DNA from: an uncultured Myxococcales bacterium
GTDB lineage: Bacteria > Myxococcota_A > Polyangia > Polyangiales > Polyangiaceae
Assembly (NCBI GenBank): GCA_937949945.1
Contig: CALFEQ010000199.1
Span: forward strand, 117,016-181,015
Length of the DNA stretch: 64,000 nt
Direction: 5' to 3'
In this document: piece after piece, positions 41,742 through 50,191 of the stretch
How the letters are laid out: every line of letters starts with the position of its first letter
Numbering within the stretch: position 1 is the stretch's first letter
Program-made: the position numbers and the translations under genes
Notes under the pieces: generated by a model
The model's database searches: none
Told to the model about the DNA's origin: nothing
Seen by the model: the letters and a program-made list of their open reading frames with translations, nothing else

Positions 41742-43244
41742 CTAGTTCTTGCAGCCGTTCACCGGTCGCTCGTTCGGCGGATCACACATGACGGCGCAGA
41801 GGCCGGTGCCGAGATCGACGAGCTCGTCGGGCGCGCAGTCGTCGTCCGTGAGGAACTCCTTCGGGACGCCGTTCGTGATCTTCACGCGGTAGGCGTAGTA
41901 CAGCCACTTCTTGACCGTGTTCTCGGTCACCCAGGCGTAGCCCTTGTCGCCCCACGACTCGCCCCAGCTGTTGTGGACGAGGAACTGGCGGCCGCTCGGC
42001 GTCTCGCGATAGCCGGAGAGGACGACCGCGTGCCCGCCGGTGTACGAGGTGTACTCGGGGATGACGGCGTTCTGCATCTTCTTGTTGGACCACGCATAGC
42101 CGTCGATCATGAACGCCGCCCAGATGTCGGCGCCGCTCGCGAGGATGCTCATGAGCTCCTCGATGTTCGGCGGCTTGGTATCGAGCTTCTCGATCGAGGC
42201 GATCTTGTAGATGCCCTCGCTCTGGGCCTTCTCGTACTTCGCCATGATCGTGGGGTCGCTGCGCCACGAGCCCGGTTTGACGTTGTACGTCTCCGCGCAG
42301 TCCCGGGCGAACGAGCCGTCCGCCTGGAACATCATGCAGGCCTCTCTGTCGCTCTGCGGCCAGAGCTTGTAGATGGCGACGGGCTGGGCGATGTTCGAGT
42401 CCGCCGCCGCGCCCATGTCGGGCAGCCCGTAGCGCGACCAAACGTGGAGCGGCGAGGACATCTTGTCGCGGTCGCCGGGGGAGAGGACCTTGGCGCGGAT
42501 GGCGGCGTTGTCGAGCGCCGACGAGAGCGAGTGCGCCGTGCACGAGCCGACACCGCCCTGGTTCTTGATGGGGCCCTCGAGGTTCTCCGCGCGATGGTCG
42601 ACGGTCTTCGGAAATTCGTCGGCGATCTGGTCCGGTCCACCGACGGGCGGCGCCGTGGATCCGCCGACCTCGGGGCGCTTGATCCCGATGGCCTTGATCT
42701 TCGGGTTCAGCGTCACGAGCTTGCTCAGCGAGTAGGTGCTGACCGGCTTGACGAGCGTCTTGCGTGCTCGTAGCAGCTTCGCCTTCTTCGCCGAGAGGTG
42801 TGGGATCGCTTTCACCGCGGGCTTGTAGGCCTCGCAGTCGACGTACACCCAGTTGTTCGGCGAGACCTCCATGTACCCGCACGGCTTCGGGTTGCGTGCC
42901 TTGAGCGCCTGCACCTTGGCGATGTTGAGGCCGAGGTTGGTGATCACGGGGCTGATCGCCGACGTCTGCGTGGAGGCGGGCGCCGGCTGCGCCGGCTGGG
43001 AGGACGGACGACCGATGCGTTTGATCCCCTGAGAGCCACCCGACGTGGTCGGCTTCGAGGAAGGCGCAGCCGCGGCTGGAGCGGGCCGCGGCGCCGCGGC
43101 GGGGCGGGGTTGGGCGGGCGGTGGCGTCGTGTTGGGTGCTTGCGCTCGCGGTCCGGTGCTCCCGCCACCGTCCGTGCTGATGTGGACGGCGCAGGACGCC
43201 GTGAGAACCATGGCCACGAGCCCTGCCAGCTGGACGCTCCTCAT
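41742..43244 (-). CDS. Papain-family (C1) cysteine peptidase, exported
   Basis: A 500-residue protein. The signal peptide ends at Cys18 (MVLTASC), a possible lipidation site. A Pro/Ala-rich linker (about 28-95) and a Lys-rich region follow (about 108-192, which could be a propeptide). The C1A catalytic domain starts about residue 205. Gln229 and Cys235 are in NQGGVGSCTAHSL, His405 in GGHAVVLSGY and Asn425 in VHNSWGESWGDKGYAWV, so the catalytic set is complete. The end has two Cys pairs (CAPDELVDLGTGLCAVMC). An extracellular or surface protease, possibly for predation or nutrition; that role is inferred. Confidence 0.92.
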   Translation of the reverse strand: MRSVQLAGLVAMVLTASCAVHISTDGGGSTGPRAQAPNTTPPPAQPRPAAAPRPAPAAAAPSSKPTTSGGSQGIKRIGRPSSQPAQPAPASTQTSAISPVITNLGLNIAKVQALKARNPKPCGYMEVSPNNWVYVDCEAYKPAVKAIPHLSAKKAKLLRARKTLVKPVSTYSLSKLVTLNPKIKAIGIKRPEVGGSTAPPVGGPDQIADEFPKTVDHRAENLEGPIKNQGGVGSCTAHSLSSALDNAAIRAKVLSPGDRDKMSSPLHVWSRYGLPDMGAAADSNIAQPVAIYKLWPQSDREACMMFQADGSFARDCAETYNVKPGSWRSDPTIMAKYEKAQSEGIYKIASIEKLDTKPPNIEELMSILASGADIWAAFMIDGYAWSNKKMQNAVIPEYTSYTGGHAVVLSGYRETPSGRQFLVHNSWGESWGDKGYAWVTENTVKKWLYYAYRVKITNGVPKEFLTDDDCAPDELVDLGTGLCAVMCDPPNERPVNGCKN

Positions 43245-43681
43245 ACCTTGCTCCTCTCCGCTCTCTCGGTGTCCTCGGTCAGTCCCTCCGTTCTTCCCGC
43301 GCGTGGACCACAGGACCCGACGAGGTTCGACGACGAATACTCGATGGTATTCGCCGCTGCGGCTCCATGGGAAGGCGCGACTTGCCCCTCCGCGCCTCCC
43401 TCGGCCTCGCTCTCGCGCCGCCTCGCCTCGCGAGATTTTTGCTCCCTCGGTCGGGCCATGGCCGGCCCGCGGGGTCGAAAACTTGTAAGCACGCGATCAT
43501 TGCTTGTAGGCGAAGGAACATGCGGGAACGCGACGGCGGCAGCCACCAGCGAGGACGGGACTCCGGAGCCCCGAGCTCGGGCGCACGGCACCTCGACGAC
43601 GGCGAGTCGAAGCCTTTCCGTCCCATGCTCCGCGCTGGATCGGAGCGGTTCGCGCGAGAGGCCGCGAATCGCCCGATCCTC
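43245..43681. other. Divergent intergenic region between peptidase and ftsE
   Basis: About 440 bases with no gene outside possible N-terminal extensions of ftsE. A palindrome CGAATAC (43334-43340) / GTATTCG (43347-43353) with a 6-base spacer lies about 90 bases upstream of the peptidase start and is a plausible operator. The direct repeat CTTGTA occurs twice near 43482 and 43503. No clear -35/-10 pair was found. Confidence 0.4.
43334..43353. promoter_or_regulatory. 20-bp palindrome, candidate operator
   Basis: CGAATAC-N6-GTATTCG is a perfect 7+7 inverted repeat in an otherwise very GC-rich divergent promoter region. The AT-rich arms and spacing suit a dimeric HTH repressor. No regulator gene is adjacent. 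Confidence 0.35.
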
Positions 43682-44386
43682 ATGTTCGAGGACGTCTACA
43701 AGTCGTACCGGCCCGGTGCGCCCGTGCTGCGAGGGATGAACCTCATCATCGAGCGCGGCGAGTTCGTCTTCATCACCGGGCCCAGCGGGTCGGGCAAGAG
43801 CACCCTTCTTCGCATCTTGTATGCCGCCGAGAAGCCGGACGAGGGACGCATCCTGTTCTTGGGACGCGACATCACCCGACTGCGCAGCGAGTCGATCCCG
43901 TTCCTCCGGCGCAACATCGGTGTGGTCTTCCAGGACTTCAAGCTCGTCCAGTCGTGGAGCGTCTACGAGAACGTCGCGATCACCCTCGAGGTGCTCGGCC
44001 TCCCTTCACGCATGATCCGCTCGCGCGTGGGCGAGGCGCTCGAGCGCGTCGGGCTCAAGGGGCGCGGCGGCGACCCCGCGGGCGTGCTGTCGGGCGGAGA
44101 GCAGCAGCGCGTGGCCATCGCGCGCGCGATCGTCGGCGAGCCCGCCCTCATCCTCGCGGACGAGCCGACCGGCAACCTCGATCCGCAGCTCGCGCTCGAC
44201 ATCCTCGGGCTCTTCGAGGAGATCCACGACACCGGCACCACGGTCCTTTTCGCGACGCACGATCGCTCGTTGCTCGACGTGCGGCCGCGCAGGCTCATCG
44301 TCCTCGACGAGGGCAAGGCCGTCGACGTCCCGAACGGCGTCGCGGTGGTCGAGGACGACTTCTGCGACAACGAGCTGCCCGTTTGA
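43682..44386 (+). CDS. ftsE: Cell-division ABC ATPase FtsE
   Basis: The ATPase of the FtsEX complex that controls septal peptidoglycan hydrolysis. From the ATG at 43682 (MFEDVYKSYRPGAPVLRGMN) it has 234 residues, the usual FtsE length. Motifs: Walker A GPSGSGKST, Q-loop VVFQDFKLVQSWSVYENVA, signature LSGGEQQRVAIARAI, Walker B LILADEPTGNLDP and H-loop FATHDRSLL. In-frame starts at 43625 and 43520 would add up to 54 residues; the ATG at 43520 has a GAAGGA sequence only two bases before it. The ftsX gene follows after 46 bases. Confidence 0.93.
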   Translation: MFEDVYKSYRPGAPVLRGMNLIIERGEFVFITGPSGSGKSTLLRILYAAEKPDEGRILFLGRDITRLRSESIPFLRRNIGVVFQDFKLVQSWSVYENVAITLEVLGLPSRMIRSRVGEALERVGLKGRGGDPAGVLSGGEQQRVAIARAIVGEPALILADEPTGNLDPQLALDILGLFEEIHDTGTTVLFATHDRSLLDVRPRRLIVLDEGKAVDVPNGVAVVEDDFCDNELPV

Positions 44387-44432
44387 CGAACGAGCCCGGC
44401 TCACCACCGAAGTCTCATTCACGAGGACTCTG

Positions 44433-45323
44433 ATGCTCGACGGATCCATCGGCACGACGCGAAGGGCGCGGCGAGGAATGCTCCGCGAGTGGAGGCTCCA
44501 CGCGCTCTCCATCTTCTCTCTCGCGGTCGCCTTCGTCTGTCTCGGCGCGTCGCTCCTCGTCCTCACGAACCTGCACTCGATCGAGGAGCGATGGGCGCAC
44601 GCGGGGCGCGCGTCCATCTACCTGAAGGACAACGCCGCGGCGCAGGACGTGGAGGCGCTCAAGAGCGCGCTCGCGGCCGTCCCGATCGTCACCTCCGTTC
44701 GCTACGTGTCCGCGTCGCAGGCTCGCGCGGAGTTCGGCCAGAAGGAAATCGGTCAGCACACGGAGCTCGCGGCGCTTCCGGTCGAGGCGTTTCCCGCTTC
44801 GATCGAGATCGACGTCCGCAGCGACGTCACCGACGCCGACCTCGCGGACGTCGTCGCGAAGCTGCGCCAGCTGCCCGCCGTCGACGACGTGGAGACGTAC
44901 CAGGCCTGGACGGAGCGGCTCGGCCGCCTCATCCGCGGCGGTGTCGCGGCCGCTGCGCTCCTCGCGATCGTGGTGTTCGCGTCCGTGCTCGCGGTCGTCG
45001 GCTCGACGATCCGCCTCGCGCTCCAGCGCCGCCGCACGGAGGTCGAGGTGCTCAAGCTGGTCGGCGCGACCGACCGCTTCATCAAGGGGCCGTTCTTGGT
45101 CGAAGGGATGTCGCAAGGCGCGCTCGGTGCGCTCGGCGCGATCGGCCTCCTCGCCGCGCTCTTCTTCCTCGTCCGCGGCCGCCTCGACGGCGAGCTCGCG
45201 TCGCTGGTCGGCGTCGAGCCGTCCTTCCTCCCGTGGCCGGTCATGGTCGGCATGGTGGTGGTCGGAATGCTGCTCGGCATGTTCGCGGCGCTCCTCGGGC
45301 TGCGGAGGCTCGTGACGGTATGA
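44433..45323 (+). CDS. ftsX: Cell-division permease FtsX
   Basis: A 296-residue membrane subunit of FtsEX. It has an N-terminal cytosolic segment and a first helix (HALSIFSLAVAFVCLGASLLVL). The periplasmic loop (about 48-165, GRASIYLKDNAAAQDVEALK through LPAVDDVETYQAW) engages the amidase activator. Three more helices follow (GVAAAALLAIVVFASVLAVVG, ALGALGAIGLLAALFFLV, VMVGMVVVGMLLGMFAALLG). The cytosolic loop LALQRRRTEVEVLKLVGAT is the FtsX coupling helix. Its stop overlaps the start of the EnvC-like gene (ATGA), as expected for a complex whose periplasmic partner is the hydrolase activator. Confidence 0.94.
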   Translation: MLDGSIGTTRRARRGMLREWRLHALSIFSLAVAFVCLGASLLVLTNLHSIEERWAHAGRASIYLKDNAAAQDVEALKSALAAVPIVTSVRYVSASQARAEFGQKEIGQHTELAALPVEAFPASIEIDVRSDVTDADLADVVAKLRQLPAVDDVETYQAWTERLGRLIRGGVAAAALLAIVVFASVLAVVGSTIRLALQRRRTEVEVLKLVGATDRFIKGPFLVEGMSQGALGALGAIGLLAALFFLVRGRLDGELASLVGVEPSFLPWPVMVGMVVVGMLLGMFAALLGLRRLVTV

Positions 45324-46351
45324 GGCGGGTGTCGATCGGCATCGTCCTCGCGCTCGCTGCCGCGCTCGCGTCGCCGAGCGACGGGCGTGCGGCGACGTCG
45401 TCCTCCACCGAGTCCACCGAGTCCACCGAGTTCGTGCCGGTGGCGCCGACGTCGGGAACGACGGCGATGACCCCGCAGTCGCCCGCGCTGGCGCTCGCCG
45501 CCCTCGACCGCCGCATCGCGGATCTCGACGCCGAAGAGGAGGCCACGAAGCGCGAGCTCACCGAGATCGGCACCAAGATCGCGGAGACGCACGCGCGGGC
45601 GCTCGCGCGGGGCCGCGCGTTCTACCGGCTCACGCGGGCCGGCATGCTCCCGGTCGGCGGAGGCTTCGAGGCGCTCGTCACGCATGCCATCCGCGTCGAG
45701 CGGGCGCGCCGAACCCTCGCGGCCGACCTCGCCCTCGAGAAAGACCTTCGCGAACGCGGCGCCACGCTCGCTCGATCGCTCGAGCGCATCGCCCGCGATC
45801 GGGTCGCGCTCGCCGCTCAGCGCAGCGCCCTCGACGCCGCGCGGGCGGCGGCCGAGGACGAGGCGCGGCGGCAGCAGGCCTTCGATCGGGCGTTCGCGAC
45901 GTCGAGCGGCGCGAGCGATTACGTGGCCGTCTACGGCGGCAACGGCGCCGCTCCCGTCGGGTTCCCCGGCGGCTTCGCGGCGTCGAAGGGGCGCCTGCTC
46001 TTTCCGCTCGCGGGTCGTTCGGAGGTGCGCCCGGCGAGGCGCGAGGGCACGGACGGCCCGGGGCTCGAGATCCGCGCTCCGCTCGGCTCGCCCGTTCGCG
46101 CGGTGTTCCCGGGGCGTGTCGCCTTCGCCGATCGCTACGGTCCGTACGGCCGGCTGGTGATCCTCGATCACGGCGACCACTACTTCTCCGTCAGCGGCAA
46201 CCTCGCGTCCATCGACGTGAAGGTCGGCGACGAGGTCTCGGCGGGCGAGCGCATCGGGAGCGTCGGAGACGAAGGGCGCGGCCCGATGCTCTATTTCGAG
46301 ATCCGCCACGCGACGCAGACGCTCCCGCCTGCTCCGTGGCTCGGCATCTGA
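45320..46351 (+). CDS. EnvC-like murein hydrolase activator with degenerate LytM (M23) domain
   Basis: A 343-residue periplasmic protein. The signal peptide (about 1-24) is followed by a long coiled coil (about 55-195, ALAALDRRIADLDAEEEATK onwards), as in EnvC. A C-terminal LytM domain (about 225-343) follows. The metal site is incomplete. Where active M23 enzymes have HxxxD the sequence is GLEIRAPLG, and the final HxH motif is LYFEIRH with Tyr in place of the first His; one HGDHYFS His remains. EnvC and NlpD are likewise catalytically dead and activate amidases. The gene overlaps ftsX, supporting an FtsEX-EnvC-type module. Confidence 0.88.
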   Translation: MRRVSIGIVLALAAALASPSDGRAATSSSTESTESTEFVPVAPTSGTTAMTPQSPALALAALDRRIADLDAEEEATKRELTEIGTKIAETHARALARGRAFYRLTRAGMLPVGGGFEALVTHAIRVERARRTLAADLALEKDLRERGATLARSLERIARDRVALAAQRSALDAARAAAEDEARRQQAFDRAFATSSGASDYVAVYGGNGAAPVGFPGGFAASKGRLLFPLAGRSEVRPARREGTDGPGLEIRAPLGSPVRAVFPGRVAFADRYGPYGRLVILDHGDHYFSVSGNLASIDVKVGDEVSAGERIGSVGDEGRGPMLYFEIRHATQTLPPAPWLGI

Positions 46352-46444
46352 CGCCGAGCTCCGCCCGGCGCGGTCGCGCGCTCGGCGCCGACCGTCGGCG
46401 GCGCGCCTTGCAAACGACCGAGCGAGGGCGCAACACTTGAGGGC

Positions 46445-46990
46445 ATGGAAGCCGAGCGGAGCTCAGCCGTCGTGCGTCGCGCGATCGCGCTCGCGGTAAC
46501 GGGGCTCACGGTGCTCGTCGCGGCGAGCTGCGGCGATCCCGGGTACCGGACGGTGCGTTGCGACCACGTCCACCGTCGCTGCCGGACCTACTGCGATTAC
46601 TGGTGCGACGGTTGGGGCTGCTACCCGACGTGCTGGCCCATGTGCTGGGACGAATGCTTCGTCGATCCCGATCGGCCTCCGCCCGGCGTCGGGCAGCGTC
46701 CGTCCCACGACGCATCGACGGCTCCGCCCGCGGACGACGCCGGGACGGGCGCGGGAGGCGGTGTGCAGTGCAGCGCGTGCTCGTCGAACGACGACTGCGA
46801 GCCCGGGGCGCTGTGCATCTTCCGTGGCGGGCCTCCGCCCGACGAAGCGGAAGGCGACGGCGGCGTGCCGTCGGGCGCCGGCTTCTGCGCTCGGGCGTGC
46901 GAGGCGACCTCGGATTGCGCGAAGGGCTTCACGTGCACCGAGATCGGCTCGGTGAAGCAGTGTCTGCCGAACAACGGCAAGTGCGAGTGA
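46445..46990 (+). CDS. Small Cys-rich lipoprotein
   Basis: A 181-residue lipoprotein with lipobox AASC (ALAVTGLTVLVAASC). It has two Cys-dense blocks. The first (about 39-72) packs ten Cys with Trp/Tyr (CRTYCDYWCDGWGCYPTCW). The second (about 108-180) reads CSACSSNDDCEPGALCIFRGG and ends CLPNNGKC, with the spacing typical of myxobacterial EGF-like 'CxxxxDCxxGxxC' modules. A Pro/Asp/Ala linker joins them. No enzymatic motif; probably a surface disulfide domain. It lies at the end of the division operon, 93 bases after the EnvC-like gene, but is probably separate. Confidence 0.75.
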   Translation: MEAERSSAVVRRAIALAVTGLTVLVAASCGDPGYRTVRCDHVHRRCRTYCDYWCDGWGCYPTCWPMCWDECFVDPDRPPPGVGQRPSHDASTAPPADDAGTGAGGGVQCSACSSNDDCEPGALCIFRGGPPPDEAEGDGGVPSGAGFCARACEATSDCAKGFTCTEIGSVKQCLPNNGKCE

Positions 46991-46996
46991 GCGGCG

Positions 46997-47028
46997 GCGT
47001 CGCGGCGCCTTCGGCGTGATCGCGACGC
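46997..47028. terminator. Hairpin between convergent lipoprotein and esterase genes
   Basis: Outer arms GCGTCGCG (46997-47004) and CGCGACGC (47021-47028) enclose an inner CGCC-TTC-GGCG stem. The structure occupies the 53-base gap between convergent stops. Confidence 0.5.
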
Positions 47029-47043
47029 TGCACGCCCATCGGC

Positions 47044-48264
47044 TCACGGCCTGACGGACTTCCAGTCGGGGCTTCCGCCGAGCTGAGCCTCGAGGAACCC
47101 GGGGAGGCCTGCGCGTGTCCCGATGGACTGGAAGACGACGGCGCCGTGCTCGTCGCCGGGGAAGTAGAACGAGCGCTGGATGCTCGGCGCGAGCTGCGTC
47201 TGGTTCTTCGCCATCCAGTCGTCCAGATCGAGCAGGCCTCTCTTCAGCTTCGTCGCGTCGAACACGTTGATGTCGCGGTTCATGAGGCGATAGAGCATCG
47301 TCGCGACGCCGTCCGCGTAGGACGAAAGCTGGGACACGCGGACGCCCGGATGCAGCTCGGCGATCGTCGAGTAGATCGCGTGCAGGCCCTCGCTCTTGCA
47401 CTTCGGGCAGAAGGTGTCGATCGTCCGATCGAAGCCCCAGCCCGCGCGGAGCTGATTCGCTGCGTGCTTCGTGAGGTACGGCGGGCGCAGGATCGGCCCC
47501 GAGTCGTTGATGAGCATCGGAGGCGGCTGGCCGACGGCCTCGAACGCGGACGCGATCTGGTGGTAGTTCACCGTCGCGCCGATGCCGCCGGCGCTGTAGC
47601 CGGCGACGACGATGCGCGTCGCGTCGCGGAACGTGGGCACGATGAGGTCGAGCGCGAGCGTCACGTTGCGGTACCCGTGCTGATGGACGGTGCCCAGCGT
47701 CGGGTAGGTCGTCTTCTTGTCGGCCGTGTGCCCGTCGATCGTGCAGTGCGGGAACACGACGAAGTTGCTCTTTCGGAACGGGTTCATCGGATCGTTCCGA
47801 TCGAAGATCCCGCGCTCGCCGACGGCCGGGTTGCCCCACCACATGTGCCTGAGGGGGTCGTCTCCCATCCCGACGAGCAGGTCCTTGAAAAGCGTGCAGG
47901 TGAAGAGGTCGTAGCAGACGCCGTTGCCCTGGAAGAAGATGACGAGGTCGCGGCTCTCCTTCGTGAAGTTCACCCCGATGCCTGCTTCGGTGTCGTCCGC
48001 GCAGCGCGTGCCTGCGATCGGTACCCAGACCCATTTCTCGAGGTCCTCCGGCGCGACGACGAGCGGGCCCTCGGGTGGTCCGGCGGCTTCCTCCTCGGCA
48101 GGAGGAGGTGGCATCGCTCCGGGCGCGTTCGTCTCGGTCGTTTCTTCGATTGCCGGCGCGGGAGGCCGATCCCCGGCGAGCACCTCCGTCTCGGAGCCCG
48201 AACCGGAGCATCCGAGGAGGCATCCGGTGAGCGCGAGGATCCGCCATCGTGGTGCGATACGCAT
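47044..48264 (-). CDS. Pectinacetylesterase-family lipoprotein
   Basis: A 406-residue alpha/beta hydrolase. The signal peptide has a lipobox at LLGC (ILALTGCLLGC), then a Pro/Glu-rich linker (about 30-70). The catalytic domain starts KWVWVPIAGTRCADDTEAGIG. It shows LVIFFQGNGVCYDLFTC (oxyanion region), the nucleophile elbow VAGYSAGGIGAT and a late DEHGAVVF His. These match the PAE/Notum family, whose Ser-Asp-His enzymes remove acyl groups from polysaccharides or, in Notum, lipid from protein. The substrate here is unknown. It may act on cell-surface or prey polysaccharide; that is inference. Confidence 0.85.
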   Translation of the reverse strand: MRIAPRWRILALTGCLLGCSGSGSETEVLAGDRPPAPAIEETTETNAPGAMPPPPAEEEAAGPPEGPLVVAPEDLEKWVWVPIAGTRCADDTEAGIGVNFTKESRDLVIFFQGNGVCYDLFTCTLFKDLLVGMGDDPLRHMWWGNPAVGERGIFDRNDPMNPFRKSNFVVFPHCTIDGHTADKKTTYPTLGTVHQHGYRNVTLALDLIVPTFRDATRIVVAGYSAGGIGATVNYHQIASAFEAVGQPPPMLINDSGPILRPPYLTKHAANQLRAGWGFDRTIDTFCPKCKSEGLHAIYSTIAELHPGVRVSQLSSYADGVATMLYRLMNRDINVFDATKLKRGLLDLDDWMAKNQTQLAPSIQRSFYFPGDEHGAVVFQSIGTRAGLPGFLEAQLGGSPDWKSVRP

Positions 48265-48381
48265 CGCACGGAGGCGGAGCAGGCTCCGTGCCGCGGCGCT
48301 GCAATCGTGCGATGTCGCGAAAACGCGAAGGCGCGCTCGAACGAACGCGTCTGAGAGCGGATCGCCCGGGAACGTCGCTGG

Positions 48382-48951
48382 TCACGACCGTGAGCTCATC
48401 CGCCTCGGAGCGTCCGGCTGGATCCGGAGCGCTCGGATCGTCGTGGCGAGCATCTCGTAGTGGGCGGCGAGCATCACGAGCTCGATCCGCTCCTCTTCGT
48501 CGAGCTCGCGACCGAGCTCCGACCAGAGCGCGTCGGAGATGTCCTGCGTCCGATGCAGCTCGTCGGCCGCGCGAAGGAGCAGGCGCTCGCGCGCCGACCA
48601 GCCCTCCGCGTCGGGGCCTTCCTTCACGCGCTCGATGTCGGCCTCGCTCAAGCCTGCTCTCGCGCCGAGGCGTGCGTGATGCTCGAGCTCGTAGCGACAC
48701 TGCCGGAGGTGCGCGACGCGGAGGATGACGAGCTCGCTTTCGCGGCGTGGCAGCACGCCGAAGGGCATCAGGCGCGAGGCGAACGACAGCCATGCTCGGA
48801 AGAGACGGCGATGCCGTCCGAGCGTCGTGAAGAGGTGCGGGGCCTTCGTGCCGGCGGCGAGGCCGAGCGTGTGCGCGACGATCCAGCCGACGACGCCGAG
48901 CTCCTTCACGGAGCCGGGCGGGATGCGGGGCCCATCGAGGTCGTCGCTCAT
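48382..48951 (-). CDS. Carboxymuconolactone decarboxylase/AhpD-like protein
   Basis: A 189-residue all-helical protein. The family core is RRESELVILRVAHLRQCRYELEHHARLG followed by GLSEADIERVKEGPDA and LLLRAADELHRTQDIS. A single Cys stands in place of the AhpD CxxC pair, so peroxidase-reductase activity of the AhpD kind is unlikely; the CMD-like branch with Glu/Cys/His is closer. The ATG at 48951 overlaps the stop of the upstream dehydrogenase gene (ATGA). The pair may act on one substrate, as CMD-like and SDR proteins often sit together in degradation or steroid-type pathways; no substrate is visible. Confidence 0.85.
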   Translation of the reverse strand: MSDDLDGPRIPPGSVKELGVVGWIVAHTLGLAAGTKAPHLFTTLGRHRRLFRAWLSFASRLMPFGVLPRRESELVILRVAHLRQCRYELEHHARLGARAGLSEADIERVKEGPDAEGWSARERLLLRAADELHRTQDISDALWSELGRELDEEERIELVMLAAHYEMLATTIRALRIQPDAPRRMSSRS

Positions 48952-49841
48952 TCGGCCGCCGTCTCGTTCGTGCGCGATTCTCCGTCGTTCGGTTGGATCG
49001 TGGTCAGCGGCGCGTTCTCTTCCCTCGCGATCTCCACCGCCTCCGCGACGCCGTCGCGCAGCGCCACGTCGACGACCCGTTGCGCGACCATGCGGATCGG
49101 AAGGACGGCGCCGACCCACCATGGCGCGACGATGCGCCGCGAGCGCCGAGCGATCCCGCGCTCGAGCGCGTCGATGCCGATCTCGAGGGGCGCCACGGCC
49201 GACAGCGGTCCGGCCCTGTCGATCTTCGCGGCCGCCTTCGTGCCGAAGCCGCGCCGGGTCATGTCCGTGTCGAGCTTGGCGAAGTACGCGACACCGACGC
49301 GCGCACCCGTGGGCGCGAGCTCGATCCGGAGGCTGTTGCACATCGCCTCCACGGCAGACTTCGACGCGCAGTACGCACCGAGGAGGGGGAGGTGAAGGGC
49401 CGCGGCCAGCGAGGAGATCGCGAGCGCGTAGCCGTTCTCGTGACCGACGTGCGGGCCTGCGGCGCGAAGCGTGTAGTATGCACCCAGGACGTTGATCGAC
49501 ATGTGACGCTCGAAGATCCGAGGGTCACCGCCGATCAACGGCAGCTGGGCGCCGACCCCGGCGTTCGCCACCACGACGTCGAGGCCGCCGAGCTTCCGAA
49601 CCATCGCCTCGACGGTCGCGTCGACCTGCTCTCGATCGCTCACGTCGCACTCGGCCCAGGGAGCGCCGCCGCATTCCGCGGCGACACGCTCGAGCTCCCG
49701 AGGCTCGAGGCCGACGAGCGCGACGCGCGCGCCGCGAGCGGTCAGCCTTCGCGCGAGCGCCGCGCCGATGCCGCGGGCTGCGCCGGTCACGAGTACGCGC
49801 CGCCCCTCGAGGGAGCGCCGAGAGCGGGAGGAGAGTGTCAT
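48948..49841 (-). CDS. Short-chain dehydrogenase/reductase
   Basis: A 297-residue NAD(P)-dependent oxidoreductase. Cofactor motif GAARGIGAALARRL, DVSD after strand 4, VVANAGVG, catalytic Ser in AISSLAA and YCASK (Tyr-x-x-x-Lys). The Arg in the glycine loop suggests NADP preference. The C-terminal part (about 220-297) contains a hydrophobic stretch (IVAPWWVGAVLPIRMVAQ). The ATG at 49841 is preferred over one at 49868 because GAGGA lies at good spacing before it. It is coupled to the CMD-like gene. Confidence 0.9.
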   Translation of the reverse strand: MTLSSRSRRSLEGRRVLVTGAARGIGAALARRLTARGARVALVGLEPRELERVAAECGGAPWAECDVSDREQVDATVEAMVRKLGGLDVVVANAGVGAQLPLIGGDPRIFERHMSINVLGAYYTLRAAGPHVGHENGYALAISSLAAALHLPLLGAYCASKSAVEAMCNSLRIELAPTGARVGVAYFAKLDTDMTRRGFGTKAAAKIDRAGPLSAVAPLEIGIDALERGIARRSRRIVAPWWVGAVLPIRMVAQRVVDVALRDGVAEAVEIAREENAPLTTIQPNDGESRTNETAAE

Positions 49842-50191
49842 GGAGTCCTCACGAATGGGCGAGCGCACGCCTGCGAGGCGAGCGCCGTGCCGTCACGAGC
49901 ACGCAGGGACCAGTTTGGCTGCTCGGCCCGCCGCACGGACGAAAATCGGCTCTTCACCGCGAGGTGGCCGCTCGGTCGAGGATCCATTGGCGCCTTGCGC
50001 TGGTCACGGCTCTGACCCTCGCTGCCGAATCGCGCTCTCGAAAATGCGCGCTTTTTCCCGCGAAACCGCCCGCGCGGATGTACGACGAGGGAAGCAAATT
50101 CGGCTGGCATCGTTCGAGCAACGTGCACGGCGTACCCACTCCGTGGGCTCCGCCGGCAAGCCTCGCGGAGGCTCGAAGAGAGGTCGAGACG
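49842..50191. other. Divergent intergenic region, no gene seen
   Basis: This 350-base region separates the SDR gene and the SGNH hydrolase gene, which point away from each other, so it must hold both promoters. I found no convincing -35/-10 pair, repeat or coding frame. The stretch around 50040-50060 (GCGCGCTTTTTCCCGCG) is the only AT-containing island. Confidence 0.4.
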
